Assembly (NCBI GenBank): GCA_013815575.1
Contig: JACDFX010000183.1
Coordinates: 1-5,198 of the forward strand
DNA from: Rubrobacter sp.
GTDB taxonomy: Bacteria; Actinomycetota; Rubrobacteria; Rubrobacterales; Rubrobacteraceae
Reading direction: 5' to 3'
Length of the DNA stretch: 5,198 nucleotides
Shown here: positions 1-5,198 of the stretch, in pieces
Numbering within the stretch: position 1 is the first letter of the stretch
How the letters are laid out: each line of letters starts with the position of its first letter
Translations under genes and position numbers: made by a program
The notes under the pieces: model-generated
Database searches by the model: none
What the model was told of the DNA's origin: nothing
The model's input: only the letters and a program-made list of their open reading frames with translations

Positions 1-24
1 CCGTTTCGGAGCGCGTTCTCGTTC

Positions 25-327
25 CTAAACGATGGGATCGTGGACGGTGACGAGCTTGGTGCCGTCCGGGAAGGTGGCCTCCACGGCGACCTCGTCCACC
101 ATCTCGGGGACACCCTCCATCACGTCGTCGCGGCTGAGTATCGTGGCCCCGAAGCTCATCAGGTCGGCGACGCTCCGGCCGTCGCGGGCGCCTTCGAGGA
201 GGTCAGCGCTTATGATGGCGACGGCCTCGGGGTAGTTGAGCTTCAGGCCGCGTTCGCGGCGGCGGCGGGCCACCTCGGCGGCGGTGAAGATCATGAGCTT
301 CTCCTGCTCCATCGGCGAGAGCTTCAC
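25..327 (-). CDS. ureA: Urease subunit gamma
   Basis: This 100-residue protein is the small gamma subunit of nickel urease, the cytoplasmic enzyme that hydrolyses urea to ammonia and carbamate. Length and sequence fit the family throughout: an N-terminus of the form [11 protein letters not shown], the segment [19 protein letters not shown], and a C-terminal half with [20 protein letters not shown] and a final TVHDPIV. The gamma subunit carries no nickel ligands; it assembles with beta and alpha, which hold the active site. The start is a GTG at 325-327, chosen because it restores the normal family N-terminus and has AGGAGG four bases upstream. An in-frame ATG five codons downstream would remove conserved residues. 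The gene ends 24 bases from the left edge; ureB, ureC and accessory genes would be expected beyond it but are not visible. The preceding acetamidase-family gene ends 88 bases upstream on the same strand, so cotranscription is possible. Confidence 0.96.
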   Translation of the reverse strand: MKLSPMEQEKLMIFTAAEVARRRRERGLKLNYPEAVAIISADLLEGARDGRSVADLMSFGATILSRDDVMEGVPEMVDEVAVEATFPDGTKLVTVHDPIV

Positions 328-331
328 GGCA

Positions 332-337
332 CCTCCT
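332..337 (-). promoter_or_regulatory. Ribosome binding site of ureA
   Basis: The minus strand reads AGAGGAGGTGCC and then GTG. The AGGAGG core is a full match to the anti-Shine-Dalgarno and lies four bases before the GTG start. The spacing is slightly short but acceptable. It supports the non-ATG start of ureA. Confidence 0.75.
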
Positions 338-415
338 CTGGTCCGGTCTTACGACGGGTGCCAAGATAGCATCTCCGCCTGTTCAGCGTGAGGTTCGTCG
401 GCATCGGTCCTGGTA
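338..415. other. Gap between the acetamidase-family gene and ureA
   Basis: This short gap separates the two genes on the minus strand. A TATCTT sequence on the minus strand (around 362-367) resembles a -10 element, but no matching -35 lies at the usual distance. I see no stem followed by a T-run, so there is no clear terminator. It cannot be decided from sequence whether ureA has its own promoter or is read from the upstream gene. Confidence 0.4.
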
Positions 416-1657
416 TCAGGCGCGGCCGTCGTGGAAGAGGACCTTCGGCACGACGGCGTGGACGCCCTTGTTAATGTCCACGACCTGGGAGACCTCGAAG
501 TCTATGGCGATGCTCGCGAGGGAGTAGGCATCCTCGCGAGAGAGGCCGCGGGTCTGGACCAGGAAGGAGATCGTCTCCCTCACCGCCTCCTGCAACGCCG
601 CGTCGAGGTCCTCGTCTATGCCGGTGACGACCCACGCCTCGGGCGTCTCGCCCCAGGGGTTCTTGAGCGCGGGCAGGCCCTCCTCGGCGAGCCGGTCCTC
701 CTTATGCACGATGACCTGGAAGGTCGGGGTCTGGCTCGTCTCGATGGCGGTGAGGCTTACCTCGCCGTTGCCCTGAGCGGCGTGGCCGTCTGAGGTGTAG
801 AGCAGGGCGCCCGGCACCTGCACCGGGTAGTAGGCGGTCGAGCCCGCGGTCATCAGGCGCCTCACGTCGAGGTTGCCGCCGTAGACGTCCGGCGGCACGG
901 AGTCGACCATTTTGGAGGTATTCGGCGCGACACCCACGATGCCCATGAACGGTTTCAGCGGGACCTCTATGCCGTCCCCGGCCGGGAAGTGTCCGACGCC
1001 GCGGTGGTGGTCGAAGGTGATCAGGTTCCCGTAGTAGGCCTTGCCGTCCAGGGGATACTCCTCCGGCAGCGAGCCCTTGCCGTGGCGGGCGGAGTTAACA
1101 CCGTAGTAGACGCGGGGTACGATCTGCAAACACCGTACCTCGAGCCAGTCGCCCGGCTCAGCACCCTCCACGGCCACAGGCCCAGTCACGACGTGCGGCC
1201 CCTCCCCCTTGTGCTCGACCTCCTCGAACACCATCAACTGGTCGTCCAGGATGTCCGTCTCCGGGATGTCCCATCCCGCGAAGAACTCGTAGGGGCTCTT
1301 CTGATCCTCCAGGATGCCCTCGTGCGAGATCTGCTCCATGGTCACCAGGTCTCCTGATTTCACCGTCATAACCGGCTCGGCGTCCCGGTTGGGCAAAAAC
1401 CCCCAGCTTATGACCTCGGGCCGGTCGGAGGCGAGGTAGTGGCTCTCACCCGCCGGCGCGTAGGTGCCGGTCGCGTTCGGCGGCGTGCCGTAGTAGCCGA
1501 GCACCCCCGTCGCCCCGGCCCGGTTCGCCCGCGCCCCCGCGAAAGTGAGCGTCCCGAGCATCCCTCCGGCCGAGAGCAGAAACCGTTTGCGGCTCATGCC
1601 CGCGAACCGCGTGGCCCGGGAGGCGGTCCGCGACACAAAGTCCGGTACGCCCGTCAT
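416..1657 (-). CDS. Acetamidase/formamidase family protein with Tat-like export signal
   Basis: With the start at 1657 this is a 413-residue protein of the acetamidase/formamidase (FmdA/AmdA) family, which hydrolyses short amides to ammonia and the carboxylate. Family signatures are DHHRGVGHFP (about residues 216-225), PLKPFMGIVGVAPN (233-246), YGGNLDVRRL (259-268), QVPGALLYTSDGHAAQGNGE (280-299) and a helical C-terminus around DAYSLASIAIDFEVSQVVD. The usual family form is HAAQGDGE; here Asp is replaced by Asn at about residue 297. Residues 21-50 look like an export signal: SRKRFLL, a hydrophobic stretch, then small residues (GARANRAGA). This resembles a Tat signal with Arg-Lys instead of Arg-Arg. 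The reading frame stays open to 1843, but residues before 1657 look non-coding. The ATG at 1657 has GGTGGG just upstream; an ATG at 1597 would begin directly at MSRKRF and is an alternative. The exact substrate is unknown: acetamide, formamide or another amide are all possible. Confidence 0.88.
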   Translation of the reverse strand: MTGVPDFVSRTASRATRFAGMSRKRFLLSAGGMLGTLTFAGARANRAGATGVLGYYGTPPNATGTYAPAGESHYLASDRPEVISWGFLPNRDAEPVMTVKSGDLVTMEQISHEGILEDQKSPYEFFAGWDIPETDILDDQLMVFEEVEHKGEGPHVVTGPVAVEGAEPGDWLEVRCLQIVPRVYYGVNSARHGKGSLPEEYPLDGKAYYGNLITFDHHRGVGHFPAGDGIEVPLKPFMGIVGVAPNTSKMVDSVPPDVYGGNLDVRRLMTAGSTAYYPVQVPGALLYTSDGHAAQGNGEVSLTAIETSQTPTFQVIVHKEDRLAEEGLPALKNPWGETPEAWVVTGIDEDLDAALQEAVRETISFLVQTRGLSREDAYSLASIAIDFEVSQVVDINKGVHAVVPKVLFHDGRA

Positions 1658-1979
1658 AAGCCCACCCGCCCGAAAGGCTTCCCTCTCTCGCCCTCTGTGT
1701 CGCGCAACCCGTTCCGGTCCATAAAACCCCCTAGATCTTTCAGCCTTCAGGCCCTTCATGGACCACCCCGAAACCAAGAGCCCGGGAAGCTCCATCCGCC
1801 TCTCGGTCCTGCCCTTGGCAGCGCCAACCATGGCGACGCCCATACCTTATGGCACGCCACAGACATCTTTCTTCGGCCACAAGGACAAAGTTTCGTGGGA
1901 CGGTGGGCACGAAGGTTGTCCATCCTGAAGGCCCGGTCGCCCGCGACGGAGGGTCGCCGGGACAGCGTCCGTTATCGGA
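1658..1979. other. Long structured intergenic region upstream of the acetamidase-family gene
   Basis: These 322 bases lie between the glycosylase stop and the amidase start and hold no convincing gene. The minus strand is open into the amidase frame as far as 1843, but the encoded peptide is rich in Arg and Gly, has no family match I recognise, and its starts lack good ribosome binding sites. The region should hold the end of the glycosylase transcript and the promoter and leader of the amidase gene. I find no strong promoter hexamer pair. Fragments such as GGACCGAGAG and CTAGGG recall pieces of the ykkC (guanidine-I) riboswitch, but their order and spacing do not match. Inverted repeats within it are listed separately. 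Confidence 0.6.
1771..1809 (-). other. Predicted stem-loop in the amidase leader
   Basis: In minus-strand RNA, GGACCGAGAG (1809-1800) can pair with CTCUUGGUUU (1780-1771), giving ten contiguous pairs of which three are G-U, around a 19-base loop. The G-U pairs become A-C mismatches in plus-strand RNA, so the fold is specific to the direction in which the amidase gene is read. It would lie about 115-150 bases before the amidase ATG. No T-run follows, so it is not a typical intrinsic terminator. A stem of this size can arise by chance in GC-rich DNA. Confidence 0.3.
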
Positions 1980-1980
1980 C
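1932..1980. other. Cluster of alternative inverted repeats just after the glycosylase stop
   Basis: Directly after the glycosylase stop, GTCCG and CGGAC (1967-1971 and 1976-1980) form a perfect five-pair stem with a TTAT loop that touches the stop codon. The same GTCC can instead pair with GGAC at 1960-1963. Further on, CCCGG (1932-1936) and CCGGG (1957-1961) enclose GTCGC, GCGAC, GTCGC, where the central GCGAC can pair with either flank. This could slow or end transcription of the glycosylase gene, but there is no T-tract, so it is not a canonical Rho-independent terminator. Confidence 0.35.
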
Positions 1981-3233
1981 TATGACGTCTGTTCGCGCGG
2001 TGGAATGGGCGATTCGATGTCCTCGACCGCGGAACGGAGGGCCCCGGCCAGATCCGGCGGGTCGGACTTGCTCGCCAGGATCTCTGGCGTGCCGTGCCAC
2101 GCCGCGCAGTCGCGGAGCGCGCCGGCAAGGGCGGCGACGAGCTCGTCGCTTACCGGCACGCCCGGCTCCAGGTGGGCCGTCTTTATCTCGAACAGTCCCC
2201 GCTTGCGGTGCGCCTTCGCGTCGAGCCTGCCGACCAGCGCGCCGCGGTGCAGGATCGGGAGCGAGTAGTAACCGTACCGGCGGCGGGCGGCAGGGGTGTA
2301 GACCTCGATCTTGTACTCGAACCCGAAGATCTCAGACGCCCGCGCCCGGTCCCAAACTATTGGGTCGAATGGTGAGAGCAAGGTCGTTCGCGAAGCCTCC
2401 AGCCCACCGGACGCGACGGCCTCTGCCAACGCCGCGTTGTCCGGGTGGATGTAGGCAGGATCCTCCAGGCCTTCTATCCGGGCGCGAAGCAGGGAACCCT
2501 CGTCGGCCAGTCCCTCCAGCAGACCGGCGATGCCCCTCTTCGGGTTGCGGAAGTAGTCCGGCACCCAGCGGGCCACCGCGACGCCGAGCGCCCGCACGGC
2601 CTTGAGGGTAAGCGCCCGTCGGACCTCTTCGGGGGTGGGCGCGAGGCCGTCTTTCCAGTTAGGCAAAGCGTGTTGCAGGACGCGTTCGCGCAGGTCGTAG
2701 ACGCGGTGGAAGTTGGGGTCGCGGCGCGAGATCATGAACTCCCCGGCGGTGTACAGGTGCTCCAGCGCCCGCTTCTCCGGCTTCCACTCCCACCAGCCGC
2801 CGGCCTTGCCGTCGGTCCGCCCGAACTCCGCAGAGCGCACCGGCCCGTTCTCGCGGACGCGCGCCAATACGTGCCCGATCTCCTCTGGGTGGGCGGAGAT
2901 CCAGGCCCGGTCCTCCTCCGGACCATCCAACATCCGCCGCCGATACAGACCGTAATCTTCTATTGGAATAAAACAGGCCGCGTGCGACCAGTACTCGAAG
3001 AGCGCCCCCTCGGCCAACAGCTCGTCGAGCCAGACGGGATCGTACGAACCGAGCCTGCTCCACAGCACCAGATAGGGGCTGCGCGCGACGACGGAGATGG
3101 AGTCGATCTGCAACACCCCCATCCTCCGCACGGCCCCGAGCACGTCGTCTTTGGTCGCGGGGCGTTCGTGCGCAGGCCCCAGGCCCTGCGCGGCGAGCAA
3201 CATGGTACGCGCCGCCTCCCGCGAAAACTCCAT
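1980..3233 (-). CDS. Winged-helix DNA glycosylase, YcaQ/AlkX-like
   Basis: This 417-residue protein belongs to the HTH_42 winged-helix family that includes E. coli YcaQ (AlkX), a glycosylase that removes bulky N7-alkylguanine and unhooks interstrand crosslinks. Length fits the family (about 400 residues). The segment MGVLQIDSISVVARSPYLVL (about 38-57) holds the QID triad, matching the Q-hydrophobic-D catalytic motif of YcaQ-like members rather than the QxQ of AlkZ self-resistance enzymes. Other family blocks are EYWSHAACFIP (80-90), LYTAGEFMISRRD (160-172) and, near the C-terminus, LLSPFDPIVWDRAR (285-298), FGFEYKIEVYTP and RRYGYYSLPIL (318-328). The ATG at 3233 is chosen because AGGAGG lies eight bases upstream; an in-frame GTG three codons earlier overlaps that Shine-Dalgarno and cannot be the main start. 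It has its own possible promoter and no antibiotic cluster beside it, which favours a general repair role. The exact lesion is inferred, not shown. Confidence 0.88.
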   Translation of the reverse strand: MEFSREAARTMLLAAQGLGPAHERPATKDDVLGAVRRMGVLQIDSISVVARSPYLVLWSRLGSYDPVWLDELLAEGALFEYWSHAACFIPIEDYGLYRRRMLDGPEEDRAWISAHPEEIGHVLARVRENGPVRSAEFGRTDGKAGGWWEWKPEKRALEHLYTAGEFMISRRDPNFHRVYDLRERVLQHALPNWKDGLAPTPEEVRRALTLKAVRALGVAVARWVPDYFRNPKRGIAGLLEGLADEGSLLRARIEGLEDPAYIHPDNAALAEAVASGGLEASRTTLLSPFDPIVWDRARASEIFGFEYKIEVYTPAARRRYGYYSLPILHRGALVGRLDAKAHRKRGLFEIKTAHLEPGVPVSDELVAALAGALRDCAAWHGTPEILASKSDPPDLAGALRSAVEDIESPIPPREQTS

Positions 3234-3241
3234 ACTCCCCA

Positions 3242-3247
3242 CCTCCT
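3242..3247 (-). promoter_or_regulatory. Ribosome binding site of the YcaQ-like gene
   Basis: AGGAGG on the minus strand is followed by eight bases and then ATG at 3233-3231. An in-frame GTG at 3242-3240 begins inside this motif, so the ATG must be the working start. Gene callers that take the longest frame would place the start three codons too far upstream. Confidence 0.8.
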
Positions 3248-3258
3248 GTCGACCGGAA

Positions 3259-3299
3259 AGGACCGTCCTGGTTATACGCCGGTCGTCACGTTAGGACGA
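3259..3299 (-). promoter_or_regulatory. Possible promoter with inverted repeats before the YcaQ-like gene
   Basis: On the minus strand TATAAC (3276-3271) matches five of six -10 positions; the hexamer 17 bases upstream, TCGTCC (3299-3294), matches a -35 at only three of six. A perfect inverted repeat, TCGTC with GACGA around seven bases, fills 3299-3283 and covers the spacer and -35. A second palindrome, AGGAC-C-GTCCT, lies at 3259-3269 just after the -10, about where transcription would start. The half-site AGGAC/GTCCT occurs three times in 40 bases (3259, 3265, 3293). This arrangement could be an operator, but no regulator can be named. Confidence 0.35.
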
Positions 3300-3335
3300 G
3301 TACCAGATACAGTTCTTTGATGGGACGGGCCGCCC

Positions 3336-3833
3336 TCAGGCCCGCTTCCGGTGCCTATCCTCCGCCAGGTGCTTCAAGGTCAGCAACTGTTTACGCATCA
3401 TCAGGAGATCCCCCCAGGGCAGAAACCAGCGCATCCACGACCCCGGAGGGCGCCCCGGGTAGTGGACGCGCAGCTTGACGACGAGGCGACAGGAATCCTC
3501 AGAGACCGGCAGCACGACGTAGCTTAACGCCACGCGACCGAAGAGCGAGAGCGCCCGCGGGTCGCCCAGCGTCAACGTCAGGTGCTCGTCTTCCTGGAAA
3601 TCCGCGATCTCGAAGATGGTCATTACCCTCTGGCCCCTCGCCAGGTTCTCGACGCCAGGGGTCAACTCCCTCGGGCTCCGGCGGCCGAAGTTATCCACGA
3701 GATCATAGCTGTAGGGCGCGACTTTCAACTGGCACAGCCAGCGGAACATCACGTGCGCGGGCGCCGCGACGCCAACCGCCCGGAAGTACTCGCCGCCCGC
3801 CTCAGAGAGAAACCGGTCGCAAGGGAACGCCAT
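3336..3833 (-). CDS. SRPBCC-family protein of unknown function
   Basis: This protein (165 residues from ATG at 3833) looks like a single SRPBCC/START-fold domain, a helix-grip fold with a hydrophobic pocket used by ligand-binding proteins and polyketide cyclase-like enzymes. Visible signs are YFRAVGVAAPAHVMFRWLCQ (about 16-35), where such domains place the first strand and helix, then APYSYDLVDNFGRRSPREL (39-57), GQRVMTIFEIADF (67-79), alternating strands in the middle, and a C-terminal amphipathic helix (LLMMRKQLLTLKHLAEDR). The aromatic-rich YSYDLVDN region and PCDRFL near the start recall actinobacterial members from memory. There is no signal peptide or membrane segment, and the ligand is unknown. 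The true start may be the CTG at 3890, adding 19 residues that contain YDWGTTP and have GC-rich third codon positions. The gene follows gltD closely with its ribosome binding site overlapping the gltD stop, suggesting one operon, though a functional link to glutamate synthesis is not evident. Confidence 0.75.
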   Translation of the reverse strand: MAFPCDRFLSEAGGEYFRAVGVAAPAHVMFRWLCQLKVAPYSYDLVDNFGRRSPRELTPGVENLARGQRVMTIFEIADFQEDEHLTLTLGDPRALSLFGRVALSYVVLPVSEDSCRLVVKLRVHYPGRPPGSWMRWFLPWGDLLMMRKQLLTLKHLAEDRHRKRA

Positions 3834-3897
3834 GGTCCGCTCCCCCGGGGTCGTCCCCCAGTCGTACGCGGGCGAACGTTCCGGTACCAGGACGAAG

Positions 3898-3903
3898 CCT
3901 CCT
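3898..3903 (-). promoter_or_regulatory. Shine-Dalgarno overlapping the gltD stop; may serve a CTG start
   Basis: The minus strand reads TAGGAGG, where TAG is the gltD stop codon and AGGAGG a perfect Shine-Dalgarno. Seven bases later comes CTG (3890-3888), in frame with the SRPBCC protein. No ATG, GTG or TTG lies within suitable range in that frame. The next in-frame ATG, at 3833, is 64 bases away and has its own weaker GGGGAG six bases upstream. Confidence 0.6.
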
Positions 3904-5198
3904 AGCTCGGCAGCAAGCTGCGGCCCATCAAGAACTCGTCGGCCTGCCTCGCGGCCTTTCGTCCCTCGGCGATGGCCCAGACTATGAGCGAGGCGCCGCG
4001 TTTGGCGTCGCCGGCGACAAAGACGTTCTCTTCCCTGGTGGCGAAGCCGTTCTCGGAGTGGATCGCGCCTCGATCGGTGTATCCGAGGTCCATTTCCTCC
4101 TGGAAGCGGTCCTTCACGGGTCCGGTGAAGCCGATGGCGAGCAGTACGAGGTCGGTCTCTATCTCGAAGTCCGTCCCCTCCTTCGGGACGGTCTTGCCGT
4201 TCTCGCGCTCGGTCTCGACGGCGTGCATCCTCTCGACGTGGCCGTTGCTGCCCGAAAAGCCCTTGACGGCGACGGAGAAGCCGCGCTCGCCGCCCTCCTC
4301 GTGGGCCGGGTAGGTGTGGAGGATAAGTGGCCAGTCCGGCCAGGTGAGCTGGTCCGGGTTCTCGGGCGGCTTCGGGCCGTGGGTAAGAACCCTTACCGAG
4401 GCGCATTCCTCGCGGTGGGAGTTTCCCAAGCAGTCCGCGCTCGTGTCGCCGCCGCCGAGGATGACGACGTTCTTGTCCTTCGCGCTTATCTCGATCTCCG
4501 CGTTCGTCGGAAGCCCGGCGACCCGCCGGTTTTGCTGCACGAGGTAGTCCATCGCGAGGTGGATTCCCCCGAGTTCCCGCCCCGGCACGTCGAGGTCACG
4601 CCCCTGCAGGGCACCGATGGCGAGCACGGTCGCGTCGAACTCGCGCCTCAGCTCCTCGGAGGTGGGGTTTTCGCCGACGTGGGCGTTGGTGCGGAACTCG
4701 ACGCCCTCCTCCTCCATCATGGCGACGCGGCGGTCCACGACCCACTTCTCTATCTTGTAGTCAGGGATGCCGTACCGAAGCAGGCCGCCTATCTTGTCGT
4801 CCTTCTCGAAGACGACGACCGTGTGACCGGCCCAATTCAGTTGCTGGGCCGCGGCGAGGCCGGCCGGGCCGCTACCGACGACGGCGACCCGGCGGCCGGT
4901 TCGCCTCTCCGGTGGCGGCGGCTTGGCGACTACCCAGCCCTCATCAAAAGCCCTGTTTATTATGGAGAGCTCTATCTCCTTGATGGTGACGGGCTTGTCG
5001 TTGATGGCGAGGACGCAGGCGGACTCGCACGGGGCGGGGCAGAGCATCCCGGTGAACTCGGGGAAGTTGTTCGTCTGGTGGAGGCGGTCTATAGCCTGCT
5101 TCCAGTGCTCGCGGTAGACGAGGTCGTTCCAGTCCGGGATCAGGTTCCCGAGGGGACAGCCCGTGTTGCAGAAAGGCACCCCGCAGTCCATGCACCGC
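3902..5198 (-). CDS. gltD: Glutamate synthase (NADPH) small subunit, 5' end off window
   Basis: This is the beta subunit of bacterial NADPH-dependent glutamate synthase (GOGAT), a cytoplasmic FAD/iron-sulfur protein. It passes electrons from NADPH to the large subunit GltB, which makes glutamate from glutamine and 2-oxoglutarate. In order, counting from the Met at 5191: the cysteine motif CMDCGVPFCNTGCP (first Cys just before that Met) and CPAPCESAC (51-59), which serve the [4Fe-4S] clusters; the FAD-binding VAVVGSGPAGLAAAQQL (102-118) followed by FEKDDKIGGLLRYGIPDYK; the NADPH-binding VVILGGGDTSADC (242-254); and the final FAD motif VFVAGDAKRGASLIVWAIAEG (390-410). About 430 residues are present against about 470 in full-length relatives, so roughly 45 N-terminal residues lie beyond the right edge. 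The Met at 5191 is internal, since it sits inside the first cysteine motif. gltB is expected upstream, off the window. The downstream SRPBCC gene follows within a few bases. Related FAD/Fe-S subunits (e.g. PreT or NfnB-like) are less likely given the GltD-type C-terminal half. Confidence 0.95.
   Translation of the reverse strand, partial: RCMDCGVPFCNTGCPLGNLIPDWNDLVYREHWKQAIDRLHQTNNFPEFTGMLCPAPCESACVLAINDKPVTIKEIELSIINRAFDEGWVVAKPPPPERRTGRRVAVVGSGPAGLAAAQQLNWAGHTVVVFEKDDKIGGLLRYGIPDYKIEKWVVDRRVAMMEEEGVEFRTNAHVGENPTSEELRREFDATVLAIGALQGRDLDVPGRELGGIHLAMDYLVQQNRRVAGLPTNAEIEISAKDKNVVILGGGDTSADCLGNSHREECASVRVLTHGPKPPENPDQLTWPDWPLILHTYPAHEEGGERGFSVAVKGFSGSNGHVERMHAVETERENGKTVPKEGTDFEIETDLVLLAIGFTGPVKDRFQEEMDLGYTDRGAIHSENGFATREENVFVAGDAKRGASLIVWAIAEGRKAARQADEFLMGRSLLPS

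Noticed and set aside
1658..1830. A ykkC/guanidine-I riboswitch before the amidase gene
   Set aside because: Only short fragments resemble the consensus, and they occur in the wrong order and spacing.
1658..1843. Longer amidase start at 1843, adding 62 residues
   Set aside because: The added residues are Arg/Gly-rich without conservation signs, have no good ribosome binding site, and would bury the export signal deep inside the protein.
1847..2128. A 93-codon minus-strand open frame across the glycosylase end and the gap
   Set aside because: It overlaps the glycosylase in another frame, is rich in Arg, Ser and Pro, and shows no family features.
1439..2605. A long plus-strand open frame of 388 codons antisense to the amidase start and the glycosylase
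   Set aside because: It is very rich in Arg, Pro, Gly and Ser, has no recognisable domain, and runs against two well-supported genes. It is a typical antisense shadow in GC-rich DNA.
2445..3320. A 291-codon plus-strand open frame antisense to the glycosylase
   Set aside because: Its protein has no family features, and the opposite strand encodes a full-length conserved protein with a good ribosome binding site.
3834..4406. Extension of the SRPBCC reading frame far back into gltD
   Set aside because: Upstream of about 3890 the frame encodes an Arg-rich sequence that is simply gltD read out of frame. The conserved part begins only after the gltD stop.
1..5198. CRISPR arrays, insertion sequences, prophage genes, tRNA or rRNA genes
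   Set aside because: I saw no regularly spaced repeats, transposase or integrase motifs, terminal repeats, or RNA gene signatures on either strand.

Overview
This is a high-GC bacterial window with all five recognisable protein genes on the minus strand, so transcription runs from right to left. The gene set (urease, NADPH-type GOGAT, a YcaQ-type glycosylase, an actinobacterial-looking SRPBCC protein), strong AGGAGG ribosome binding sites, a GTG start, and ATA isoleucine codons in an otherwise GC-rich genome (for example ATC-ATA-AGC in ureA) suggest a deep-branching actinomycete such as Rubrobacter. That placement is an inference from style and memory of the families, not from an alignment.

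Layout in the direction of transcription: (1) gltD, the glutamate synthase small subunit, enters from the right edge lacking about its first 45 codons and ends at 3902. (2) An SRPBCC-fold protein follows, ending at 3336. Its Shine-Dalgarno overlaps the gltD stop codon, so the two are probably cotranscribed and translationally coupled. The start is ambiguous between an ATG at 3833 and an upstream CTG at 3890 that has the better ribosome binding site. (3) After a 102-base gap with a possible promoter comes a winged-helix DNA glycosylase of the YcaQ/AlkX type (1980-3233) carrying the QID catalytic motif. (4) A 322-base non-coding stretch (1658-1979) holds several inverted repeats but no RNA family I recognise. 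(5) An acetamidase/formamidase-family protein (416-1657) has an N-terminal Tat-like export signal, unusual for a family best known as cytosolic. (6) After 88 bases comes ureA, the urease gamma subunit (25-327). The rest of the urease cluster is expected off the left edge.

A nitrogen theme connects the ends. The amidase-family protein and urease release ammonia from amides and urea. GltD helps incorporate glutamine-derived nitrogen into glutamate. The glycosylase and the SRPBCC protein do not obviously belong to that theme.

I see no tRNA, rRNA, CRISPR array, insertion sequence or phage-like material, and no convincing new biological system. The points most worth checking are the exported amidase, the possible CTG initiation, the structured leader, and the repeat-bearing promoter region before the glycosylase.
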